A DNA stretch of 9,563 nucleotides, taken from positions 1 to 9,563 of the forward strand of contig DHIZ01000332.1 of assembly GCA_002404055.1 (NCBI GenBank), read 5' to 3'. Numbering within the stretch: position 1 is the first letter of the stretch; the number at the start of each line of letters is the position of its first letter. This stretch comes from Chloroflexi bacterium UBA4733. Its GTDB lineage: Bacteria > Chloroflexota > UBA4733. Both the position numbers and the translations under genes were made by a program. This document shows, piece after piece, positions 1-6,540 of the stretch. A model generated the notes under the pieces. The model did no database searches and had not been told where the DNA came from. It worked only from the letters and a program-made list of their open reading frames with translations.

Positions 1-1
1 A

Positions 2-1252
2 TTCTTGCCCAACGCCGCCTGGGCGGCCGGGTCGTTTGTTGCCACGGATCCGAAGGGGGAACTCTGGGAGCACACCAGCGGCTTGCACCCCATCGCCTGG
101 CGCTTTGCGCCGAGAGAGCCGGAGGCCTCCTGCTGCTGCAACTGGATCCCCTGGTGCCGTGATCCACGGCTGGCGAACCTCTTGGCCGCTGCCGTGATGC
201 AGACGGAGGCCGATCGCCACGAGCAGCAGTTCTGGAAGCTCAGCGACTTACAACTGTGCGCGGCCATCTTCGCCCACACGGCGTATCAGTCCATCCCGAC
301 GCCGGCGTCAGCCTATGCGCTGCTGGAGTTGGGACCGCAGCCGCTCATGCAGGTGCTGGCCCAGTCACCGGCGCGGACGGCGCGCACGGCAGCGCGGACC
401 ATGGCTGGCTTGAAGGCGGAGACGCTGGCCGGCATTGTCCTGGCGGTGACGAACAAGCTGGCCTTCCTGGAGGATGAGCGAGTGGCGCGGGTCACCTCGG
501 CGGATACGCGGGCGTTGGATTTCCGGCTGCTCTTGCAGCGGCCCGTGGCGGCGTACTGGGTGCTGCACGAGGCGGATGTGGCGCGGCTGGCCGGGCTCTC
601 GGCGGTGTTCTTCACGCTCTTGCTCGATCAGTTGACCCAGGAGCGCGGCAGCGTGCCGGTGACGCTCTTGCTCGACGAGTTCGCCAACATCGGCCACCTG
701 CCGCACTTTGCGACGACGGTGACCGTGGCCAGGGGGCGAGGGATCGCCCTGGTGCTGGGGGTGCAGGCGCTGTCCCAACTGGATGGGTTGTATGGTCGGG
801 AAGGGGCGGACACCATCCGCACCAACTGTGCGACCAAGGTGGTGTTACACGGGCTGGACTATCCCTCGGCGGAGCAGGTGTCGCGCCTGTTGGGAGAGTG
901 GACGGTGCAGCAGGAGTACACCAGCCGGCGGCCGGAAGGACTCATGGTCACCTCTCGGAGCTATAGCGAGCACCAGACGGCGCGGCGGCTGTTGACGGCG
1001 GACGAGGTGCGGCGGCTACGGCAGGACGAGCTGCTGATCGTGAGCGGCAACCGCAAGCCGGTGCGGACCAAGCGCTGGTTCTGGGAGCGGCCGCCAGTGC
1101 CGGCCCGGGCGATGGCGTTGGGGCCGGCCAGGGTGCAGCCGGTGGCGCTACCGGTGGCAGCAGCGGTGGTCGCTTCGACACGGCGGTCAGGAGCGAGCCT
1201 GCGCGACCGGCTGCGGGCACTCGACGCAGATGACGAGCAATGCCACGAGTAG
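2..1252 (+). CDS. Type IV secretion coupling ATPase (VirD4/TraG-like), 5' partial
   Basis: This is the C-terminal part of a VirD4/TraG-type coupling protein, the inner-membrane ATPase that docks the relaxosome or effectors onto a conjugative type IV secretion channel. The reading frame is open at the window edge. The family's Walker A P-loop and N-terminal membrane anchor are not visible and must lie upstream; TTG at 5 is just an internal codon. Visible family marks, counted from that TTG, are 'VATDPKGEL' (about 13-21), the segment that normally follows Walker A; an 'NWIPWC' version of the usual NPL segment (about 46-51); Walker B 'LLLDEFANIG' with D224 and E225; then 'ARGRGI...Q...QL...YG', the sensor/Arg-finger region; and a TraM-recognition-like C-terminus with 'RRLLTADEVRRL'. 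The tail after about residue 365 is Ala/Val/Arg-rich and probably disordered. It ends with TAG. The family call is strong; the specific system is not determinable. Confidence 0.92.
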   Translation, partial: FLPNAAWAAGSFVATDPKGELWEHTSGLHPIAWRFAPREPEASCCCNWIPWCRDPRLANLLAAAVMQTEADRHEQQFWKLSDLQLCAAIFAHTAYQSIPTPASAYALLELGPQPLMQVLAQSPARTARTAARTMAGLKAETLAGIVLAVTNKLAFLEDERVARVTSADTRALDFRLLLQRPVAAYWVLHEADVARLAGLSAVFFTLLLDQLTQERGSVPVTLLLDEFANIGHLPHFATTVTVARGRGIALVLGVQALSQLDGLYGREGADTIRTNCATKVVLHGLDYPSAEQVSRLLGEWTVQQEYTSRRPEGLMVTSRSYSEHQTARRLLTADEVRRLRQDELLIVSGNRKPVRTKRWFWERPPVPARAMALGPARVQPVALPVAAAVVASTRRSGASLRDRLRALDADDEQCHE

Positions 1253-1483
1253 GCGGGCGGTGAGTCCGCCCCGGGCCACGTCGACGAGCAAGGACACGCT
1301 GGGTATCGGGTGCCTGCATCACCGCGGCGAGCGAGCCACCCGACTGCTCAGTGGGCGCACCTTCCCGCCGACGCCTCAAGGCCACCGGATTCTGGCCGGA
1401 GAAGGTGTCCTTGAAGTAGTCGGCCAGCAGGATGCTCTGAATGCATCAGCAATTGGCACCGGGACGTGCCCCGAGCATGGCCC

Positions 1484-2602
1484 TCACGGCGTCGCGAGCG
1501 GTACCATTGTGCGCGCCATGGCGATCCCCGCCGCTGGGTTATCCTTCCACCGCACCTGATAGAAGAACCCTTGCACGGTCTGCCATGTCACGGTCAGGTA
1601 ATCGTGCGTGCTGTAGGACGAGGATACCCAACCGCGAACTGCGCGCGTGACCGGCGGGTCAGCCTGCACCAGAGTGGCCAACTGTGTGGCGTGTCGCACC
1701 AGCAAGGCGTCTACCTGCTGCCGCGAAGGCGCGGAGCTGTTCGCCGGCGCCACGCTGCCGATCACGGCGTACTGCCACGCCCCCGACGCCCACGCCGCGC
1801 TTTCACCGCCGTTTGGATCGGTGAAGCGCTGGATCATCAGGCCACTCGGCAGTTGTACGACGCTCAGAACAGCACCAGGTAGCTGCTGGCGGTCCACGAA
1901 CTGGAGTTGGGGCATGACAGGACTGCCGCTGAGATAGCCGAGGTCGGCGCTCTCGGTGGGACTGCTTCCCGCTGCATAGAGGGATGGATCGTCTGGCGGG
2001 ACAGGCCTGGACCAGCAGTACATGGCAATCAGATAGCCATGAGCCAGCGCCGGTGGCTTTGGCTGCTGAGTCAGCAGCGCATAGGACGTCGGGCACCGGA
2101 GACCAAACGCCGGTGCCCGCGGGGCTCGCGCGGGCAGCCAGACCGGGACCCGCGTGCGCGATGGGAGGTCGCGAGCGAGCGGGGCGAAGGCAGCATCAAC
2201 GGTTTGCGCCGTCCCGACCGGCGCATCCGCGACCACTGGCAGGCTCGCCGGGTTGCTCTCCCAGGGGAAGCGTTGCCCATTCAGCCGCTCCTCCAATCCC
2301 TGGGGACCGTTAAGCCAGGTTCGGTACCCATCCGTGAACGCCGCCACGTTATCCACCTTGCGCCAGACCAAGAGACCATTCGCCGTGTGCTGCAGCGCGT
2401 CGCCGTTGGCCGGGTTGTGCTGCTCGTCGTCCGCGCAGACACCAACGATGGCGGGCAGGAGATCGTGGATGGTCTTGAAACCGAGGATGAACGTGCAGTT
2501 TTCGGCATCGGCACCTGGCAGGAAACGTATCCCCGGCGAGAGCAGCGTGAGGAATATCCCAAGGACCAGCAACGAGGCCCGACCGATGCACAGCGCGACC
2601 AA
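1484..2602 (-). CDS. Secreted protein with Chloroflexota-type uncharacterised domain
   Basis: I recognise the domain but know no function for it. The protein has 372 residues. An N-terminal signal sequence (h-region about 9-25, 'ASLLVLGIFLTLL', possible cleavage after A33) points to export. Residues about 36-115 form a conserved-looking module with 'GFKTIHDLLPAIVG', 'NPANGD.LQ.T..GLLVWRK.DN', 'FTDGYRTWLNGPQGL' and 'RLNGQRFPWE'. I recall this module from many exported Chloroflexota proteins, often joined to other extracellular domains. The remaining ~250 residues are Pro/Ala/Ser-rich early on and unassigned. The start is TTG at 2602: the frame has a TGA six codons upstream and no ATG or GTG fits between. 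No good Shine-Dalgarno is seen, so translation may be weak. The C-terminus may be frameshifted: in another frame just before the stop, translation reads 'ARDAVRAMLGARPGANC', which looks like a natural continuation. It lies downstream of the transglycosylase gene on the same strand. Confidence 0.75.
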   Translation of the reverse strand: MVALCIGRASLLVLGIFLTLLSPGIRFLPGADAENCTFILGFKTIHDLLPAIVGVCADDEQHNPANGDALQHTANGLLVWRKVDNVAAFTDGYRTWLNGPQGLEERLNGQRFPWESNPASLPVVADAPVGTAQTVDAAFAPLARDLPSRTRVPVWLPARAPRAPAFGLRCPTSYALLTQQPKPPALAHGYLIAMYCWSRPVPPDDPSLYAAGSSPTESADLGYLSGSPVMPQLQFVDRQQLPGAVLSVVQLPSGLMIQRFTDPNGGESAAWASGAWQYAVIGSVAPANSSAPSRQQVDALLVRHATQLATLVQADPPVTRAVRGWVSSSYSTHDYLTVTWQTVQGFFYQVRWKDNPAAGIAMARTMVPLATP

Positions 2603-2672
2603 CCCCGATCCGTCCCTTCACCCTTTGTCAGGCAAGGTGCCGCTTGCCCGTCCTACTGGACTCGCATGCATA

Positions 2673-2697
2673 TGACGCGGGAGCGTGGCCCGCGTCA
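2673..2697 (-). other. Perfect 9-bp hairpin, second of a tandem pair
   Basis: TGACGCGGG (2673-2681) and CCCGCGTCA (2689-2697) are perfect reverse complements around a 7-base loop. The stem is GC-rich and sits 11 bases from the larger hairpin at 2708-2740, in the gap between the transglycosylase stop and the TTG start of the secreted protein. There is no T-run on either side, so a canonical intrinsic terminator is not supported. It could be an mRNA stability or processing element, or part of the leader of the downstream gene. Confidence 0.5.
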
Positions 2698-2707
2698 CCG
2701 AGCAGTC

Positions 2708-2740
2708 GGAGGGGACCGCACGAATGGCAAGGTCCCCTCC
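2708..2740 (-). terminator. Perfect 10-bp stem, terminator-like hairpin
   Basis: GGAGGGGACC (2708-2717) pairs perfectly with GGTCCCCTCC (2731-2740) across a 13-base loop. On the minus strand the stem begins 28 bases after the TAA stop of the transglycosylase-like gene, where an intrinsic terminator would be expected. No U-tract follows, so it is either a U-less/attenuating terminator or a 3'-end stabiliser. The stem is certain; its function is inferred from position. Confidence 0.45.
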
Positions 2741-2768
2741 ACTTCAGCCGAGGTCTCTCCTCAGGCCG

Positions 2769-3389
2769 TTACTGCGGCAATAGTTGGGAGGTATCGTACA
2801 CGCCACCTCCTTCTAAGCCTGAATTTTGATAGAGATAGCCAGCGGTTGAGCCGTAGTCGCTCATCTGACTGGTGCCTGGCAGGCCGTAGCCATACTGCCC
2901 GGGGAACGGGTAGAAATAGCCGTTCGGGTTGCCGGCGCAGACGAAGCCGTTCCATGAGGTAGCTGCGGCTGCCATCTTCTGCACGTCGTTGTAGCCACCT
3001 TGTGACGTGGCGAGGTCGAAGGCTGCCTTGAGGTACTGAGCACAGATGTCGAGGTTATTGCGCAGCGTCAGCGAGCCGGGAGCGCCGCAGATGGAACTGC
3101 AGAAAGTATTACCCCCGCCCTGCGACGCGTTCCAAGCGTCGAACATGTTCTGACCGATCTGCGTAGCTCCCGCCCCTGCCGCGTTGCAAGGGTTACAGCC
3201 GTAGCTGTCGTTGTTGACATCTGGCCCCGTCAGGCTTCCCGTCTCCAGAGAGGAGATCGTCGCCAATGTGGCCGGATTGATGCCGTACGCCGCCGCGACC
3301 TGGTTAATGTCGTACCCGATGGTTCCACCGGTGAACGGCCGACCCGTTAGGTACTGGACGTTATAGTTGCTGCCAACGCAAGTAGCCAT
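2769..3389 (-). CDS. Lytic transglycosylase-like (SLT fold) protein
   Basis: This is a likely peptidoglycan-cleaving enzyme of the lytic transglycosylase/lysozyme superfamily, the VirB1-like activity that conjugative elements use to open the wall for the secretion channel. The protein has 206 residues. Residues 28-52 read 'INQVAAAYGINPATLATISSLETGS', matching the family pattern of a helix followed by the catalytic glutamate (E49). 'GAGATQIGQNMFDAW' (72-86) matches the 'GxxQi.p.t' segment, and 'LDICAQYLKAAFD' and 'AAATSWNG' fit the later helices. There are seven cysteines (4, 65, 68, 97, 101, 116, 151), and the last ~45 residues are Tyr/Gly-rich. ATG at 3389 is chosen because GGAGAGGG lies six bases upstream; the same frame is open further upstream but becomes an unnatural Arg/Ser-rich string. 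No signal peptide is visible. The gene follows the regulator on the same strand after a 265-base gap and looks less GC-rich than its neighbours. Fold call fairly sure, substrate inferred. Confidence 0.72.
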   Translation of the reverse strand: MATCVGSNYNVQYLTGRPFTGGTIGYDINQVAAAYGINPATLATISSLETGSLTGPDVNNDSYGCNPCNAAGAGATQIGQNMFDAWNASQGGGNTFCSSICGAPGSLTLRNNLDICAQYLKAAFDLATSQGGYNDVQKMAAAATSWNGFVCAGNPNGYFYPFPGQYGYGLPGTSQMSDYGSTAGYLYQNSGLEGGGVYDTSQLLPQ

Positions 3390-3604
3390 CGTTGTCCCTC
3401 TCCATGCTGCCGATCTCAACCGGAGGAGGGGCCATCTGCTCCGCGCCAATCGTGGCTCTTGGGTGGTGCTGCGGACACAATCTGGAGCACCACTCCGATG
3501 GGCAGCGGATGGTGGCCGGAGCCAACGGCCGGCGGCCCTTCCACCCAGCGGGGGAGCAGTCGTTCCCTCGCCCACCCATGCTCCGGCATGCCGCGTTAGG
3601 AAGG

Positions 3605-3659
3605 CTTCACGTGGGAGCCCTCTTACGCGTGAAGAGATCTTCACGCCGATTCCTTCACG
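3605..3659. promoter_or_regulatory. CTTCACG repeat cluster with 8-bp dyad
   Basis: CTTCACG occurs three times in direct orientation (3605-3611, 3639-3645, 3653-3659) and once inverted (CGTGAAG, 3628-3634) within 55 bases. The inverted copy and the middle direct copy make a near-perfect dyad, CGTGAAGA-GA-TCTTCACG (3628-3645). The cluster straddles the 3' end of the regulator gene (stop at 3655-3657) and lies upstream of the transglycosylase-like gene (start 3389). It looks like an operator or binding-site array. The alternative is an RNA hairpin at the end of the regulator transcript, although no T-run follows on the minus strand. Confidence 0.4.
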
Positions 3660-4380
3660 TCGGTACAGGCGTACCCTCCGCTGAGTGTCCGGCCGGGAGC
3701 AGGAGGACGTAGCCTTGGCCGCGCACGTGGCCGAGCAGGCGCGGATGGTGCAAGTCTTGCTCGATCTTTTGCCGCAGCGTCTTGACATGGGTACGGACGG
3801 CCGCTGCCGTCGTTGGTCTTTGACCAGTCACTCGGAGCCGCTGCGCCAAGTCCGCCGCTGCGAGGGGCCTCGATCTCCCCCTCGCAGCGGCCGTATAGAG
3901 GTACCAGAGCACCTAGCTCTCCTTGCCGGTGAGCTTGATCCGTGCCATTTTGCCGATGAGTTCGCCGCGCACCGGATCGAACACCACCTCGCCCAGCCGC
4001 ACGCGCGAGGGCTCCCGCTGCTCCAGCCACCACTGCACCGCCACCAGACAGCGCGCCAGCACCTGCTCGTCGTCAGGAATCACTCTGGATGCGCCCCAGG
4101 CCAGGATGCGTGCTTGGATCGCCGGGTCCTTGGCAGCGGCGCTCACCACCTGCACTGTGACCTGCTCACCGAACAGGCCGGCGGCAGCGGCCTCCGTCCG
4201 TTCATCCCAGGTCTCGGTCTCCAGGAGCACCAGCGTCGGCTCTCCACTGGGCATCGCCACCTCAGCGGCAAGCTGGTTCGCCGGCCAAGCCGCTATCTCC
4301 GCACGGATGCCACGCTGGCGCAAGAGGCGGGCGAAACTAGACCGGAATGCGCCGCTCTTGGCAATGATACTGACCCGCAC
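3655..4380 (-). pseudogene. OmpR/PhoB-type response regulator interrupted by in-frame TAG
   Basis: This is a DNA-binding regulator of the OmpR/PhoB architecture: receiver-like domain (residues 1-118), linker, then winged-helix domain (about 126-241). Codon 156 is TAG (3913-3915), and the same frame continues without a shift. 'RIKLTGKES' before the stop and 'VLWYLYTAA' after it join to give the first helix of the winged-helix domain. This is followed by 'AAAVRTHVKTLRQKIE' (recognition helix) and 'GHVRGQGYVLL' (wing). One C-to-T change of a CAG codon would explain it. As it stands the main product is 155 residues with no DNA-binding domain; a GTG at 3912 could restart the last 85 residues. The receiver is degenerate: the phospho-acceptor position is Glu ('TLVLLETE', E54), the acidic pair and the conserved Lys are missing. 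GTG at 4380 is chosen for GGGAGG six bases upstream; ATG at 4431 is an alternative. It is divergent from the methyltransferase. Confidence 0.8.
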
Positions 4381-4386
4381 ACCCGG

Positions 4387-4394
4387 CCTCCCTT
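4387..4394 (-). promoter_or_regulatory. Ribosome-binding site fixing the regulator start
   Basis: On the minus strand AAGGGAGG lies six bases before GTG 4380-4378. It supports this start over the in-frame ATG at 4431, which would add 17 Pro/Arg/Gly-rich residues ahead of the first beta-strand of the receiver-like domain. Confidence 0.6.
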
Positions 4395-4618
4395 CCCGCA
4401 CCCCCCGGAGCGGCACCGTTACCGGGCGCATGATAGGACAGATGTTCGATATTTCGGAAACGCGAGTAGAGACGCCAGGGCGGCATCTGCAAACACCGGC
4501 CAGCGTAGGAGCAGCATGTACGTTAACGGGCCAGTCGGGGTATCGTTCCAGTACACTAGGGGTTCCCCATCCGGCGGCAAGCGGCCTCAGCCCCGACGCT
4601 GGTAGGATGCCCCCGTGC

Positions 4619-4625
4619 AGGAGGG
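4619..4625 (+). promoter_or_regulatory. Ribosome-binding site fixing the methyltransferase start
   Basis: AGGAGGG sits seven bases before GTG at 4633. The in-frame GTG at 4615 lies ahead of this site and would place the Shine-Dalgarno inside the coding sequence, so 4633 is preferred. Confidence 0.65.
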
Positions 4626-4632
4626 AGCAGCC

Positions 4633-6132
4633 GTGACGACGCGCACCATGTCCGCCACCGGTCGGGGCTTCCCCGACCTCACCCCCGCCCTGCGCGCCTT
4701 CCTGCGCGCCGGCCTGATGCTCGATCCCTGGCTGGCCGGTCTCCAGAAGGAGAACTTCGAGTTCAAGGCCCAGGAGTTGGTGGCCGACGAGGCCGCCCGG
4801 ATCGCCGCCCAGCAGTGGCGGGAGCCGCTGATCAGTGCCACGCTCGGCACGTCCCCCCTGCCCCGACGCTTGGGGCGCACTGCCGCCCACGAGGTGCTGA
4901 TCTCGACGGCGGCCACCGTCGCCCACGAGCGACGGGGCACGCTGCACATCGACACCGACGAAGCGATCGAGGCGATCCTGCGCCTGCGCGACTTCCTGGA
5001 GGCCCACGGCTTCGGTACGCTGGTGCTGGTCTACGGCCTCGTCACCTTCGTGGAGAACCACCTCGCCCTCGAACACTACGGCGCCATGCCGGAAGAAGAC
5101 TTCGTGGAGGCCGCCCTGCACCGGCCGTGGGTGCCCTACACCCTGGACGACGAGCTGCTGGCCGGGCTCGTGCTCGGCGCCGTGCGCTTGGAGGTACGTG
5201 ACGGCCGGCGCTACGTGCTGGAGACGACGCGCGGGGCGCGCTACGCCCGCCAGGCCCGCCGCATGCTGGAGCGCTCCGACTACCTGACGCGTCGGCTGCA
5301 GCTCATCTACCTCTCCCAGTTCAACCTCTTCGCCGACTGGGACGTCCAGGTCGCCCAGATGGTGCCGAATGCCCTGGAGTACCGCCGCGCCTTCACCGCC
5401 TTTAGCGGCCTGGCGTCAGGGGCGAAGGTGCTGGAGGTGGGCTGCGGCATGGCCAGCCAGACCTTCGAGGGCGGCTTGTGGGCGGCTGTGGGACCGAGCG
5501 GCCAGATCACCGGGCTGGACCCCTCGGCAGGGATGCTGGCGCGCGCCCGGGCCAAGGCCGCCCAGCGGGGCGCCCAGAACGTGACGTTCGTCGACGGGCG
5601 TGCCGAGCGCATGTACTTCCGCAAAGGCGAGTTCGACGCCACAGTCGGCGTGCTCTTCCTGCACTTCACGGATGTGACGAAGGCCCTGCGGGAACTGCGG
5701 CGGGTCACCAGGCCCGGCGGGACCATCGCGGTGGCGGCGGCCTGCCGCTGGGACCTGGCGCAGCCCTGGTTCCGGCGCTGGTTCGCCCCCATCTTCGACT
5801 TGGCCGAGCGCCACGGCAGCAGCGTCCAGCAGCACTTGCACGAGACGGGAGCGGTGGGCGATGCCTTCGCCGAGGCCGGGCTGCAGGATGTGCAGACGGC
5901 GCCCTACGAGGCCAGCCTGGTCCTGCGCGACCCCGACGTGGCGGTTACCTTTCTGATCCAGGGTCTCAGCTTCTTCCAGCGAGAACTAGAGATATTGCCC
6001 TGGCAGGCGCGTCAGGAGCTGATCGCCACGCTCAAGAGGGAGGGGGCGAAACTCTGCGCCGAGACCACGCCAGAGCAACGCACCCTCGCGACGCCCTTCG
6101 AGTTCGTCAAAGGCACCGTGCCGCCGACGTAG
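4633..6132 (+). CDS. SAM-dependent methyltransferase with N-terminal accessory domain
   Basis: This is a class I S-adenosylmethionine-dependent methyltransferase of 499 residues with an unknown substrate. The catalytic Rossmann domain is the C-terminal half: motif I 'VLEVGCG' (266-272), the acidic residue after strand 2 in 'ITGLDPSAGML' (D296), 'VTFVDGRAER' (D321 region), then 'FDATVGVLFLHF' and 'ELRRVTRPGGTIAVA', the usual motifs IV-VI of the methyltransferase-11/UbiE-like group. The first ~240 residues are a separate helical region. Within it, residues about 150-195 ('LDDELLAGLVLGAV....RRYVLETTRGARYARQ') resemble a winged-helix, as seen in O-methyltransferases that use this part for dimerisation. 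Small-molecule methylation is therefore a reasonable guess, but nothing nearby names the substrate. It is transcribed divergently from the regulator across about 250 bases and ends with TAG. No clear promoter could be assigned in that gap. Confidence 0.88.
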   Translation: MTTRTMSATGRGFPDLTPALRAFLRAGLMLDPWLAGLQKENFEFKAQELVADEAARIAAQQWREPLISATLGTSPLPRRLGRTAAHEVLISTAATVAHERRGTLHIDTDEAIEAILRLRDFLEAHGFGTLVLVYGLVTFVENHLALEHYGAMPEEDFVEAALHRPWVPYTLDDELLAGLVLGAVRLEVRDGRRYVLETTRGARYARQARRMLERSDYLTRRLQLIYLSQFNLFADWDVQVAQMVPNALEYRRAFTAFSGLASGAKVLEVGCGMASQTFEGGLWAAVGPSGQITGLDPSAGMLARARAKAAQRGAQNVTFVDGRAERMYFRKGEFDATVGVLFLHFTDVTKALRELRRVTRPGGTIAVAAACRWDLAQPWFRRWFAPIFDLAERHGSSVQQHLHETGAVGDAFAEAGLQDVQTAPYEASLVLRDPDVAVTFLIQGLSFFQRELEILPWQARQELIATLKREGAKLCAETTPEQRTLATPFEFVKGTVPPT

Positions 6133-6135
6133 GGG

Positions 6136-6530
6136 ACACCGCATGCAGTCGGCAAGGGCGGCAGGCGCAGCACGTCCGCCATGTGCGCCGCATTGAGATC
6201 GTCGGCTCCACCCAGCGCTACCACCGGCAGCCGCTGGACGACAATCCCCAGCCCCCGCAGCGCCCCGGCCGCCGCGATCGTCGCCTTCTCCCCCGCCGGG
6301 TCGCCATCCAGCGCCAGTAGGACCCCCCGGCAGCGGCGGAACGCCCGCACCTGCTCCCCCAGCGCCGTCCCCACCAGCGCCACGGCGGACACCCCGTAGA
6401 TGGCGAGGGTAAGCGCATCCAGCGGCGCCTCGCAGACGTGCAGCCAGGCCGGCGGGTCCGCCAGCAGGCCGGCGTTGAACAACCCGACCGGGCCAGTGGT
6501 CTTGCGATGCCGGCTGGCCTTGGGCGCGGC
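6136..6530 (-). pseudogene. TOPRIM-domain (DnaG/phage-type primase) fragment
   Basis: On the minus strand, a stretch of about 130 codons reads as a TOPRIM domain, the metal-binding fold of DnaG-type primases, topoisomerases and mobile-element primase-helicases. It starts with 'SRHRKTTGPVGLFNAGLL', as in primases just before TOPRIM. Then come 'WLHVCEAPLDALTLAIYG' with the catalytic Glu (codon 6429-6431), 'VSAVALVGTALG', and the DxD metal site in 'LLALDGDPAGEKA' (Asp codons 6306-6308 and 6300-6302). After 'DDLNAAHMADVLRLPPLPT' the frame runs antisense into the methyltransferase 3' end with unnatural residues until a stop at 6012. Upstream of about 6530 the sequence is also unnatural, and no start with a ribosome-binding site or zinc-binding domain is seen. 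So both ends appear cut, leaving a relic, probably of a plasmid or phage replication gene. The edges are estimated. Confidence 0.65.
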
Positions 6531-6540
6531 CCGGCGGCTC

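Noticed and set aside
948..1385. Minus-strand open frame opposite the end of the coupling protein
   Set aside because: It is mostly Arg/Pro/Ala shadow of the coupling gene. Only its first ~20 codons and the bases just upstream look protein-like, and these are noted under the possible frameshifted tail.
1907..2962. Long plus-strand open frame (about 350 codons)
   Set aside because: It is antisense to the secreted protein and the transglycosylase-like gene, its translation is Arg-rich with no recognisable motif, and it crosses the tandem hairpins.
3913..3915. Recoded TAG (alternative genetic code or pyrrolysine)
   Set aside because: TAG is the natural stop of the coupling protein, methyltransferase, the 6541 frame, and the 8806 and 9115 genes. 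One isolated internal TAG at a variable Gln-like position fits a nonsense mutation better.
3685..4605. Plus-strand open frame of about 300 codons
   Set aside because: It is antisense to the regulator, which has clear domain motifs; the translation is His/Arg/Pro-rich shadow.
3913..5121. Long minus-strand open frame extending the regulator to about 400 residues
   Set aside because: The part above 4431 is antisense to the methyltransferase and its leader and reads as His/Gly/Gln-rich shadow; the ribosome-binding site supports GTG 4380.
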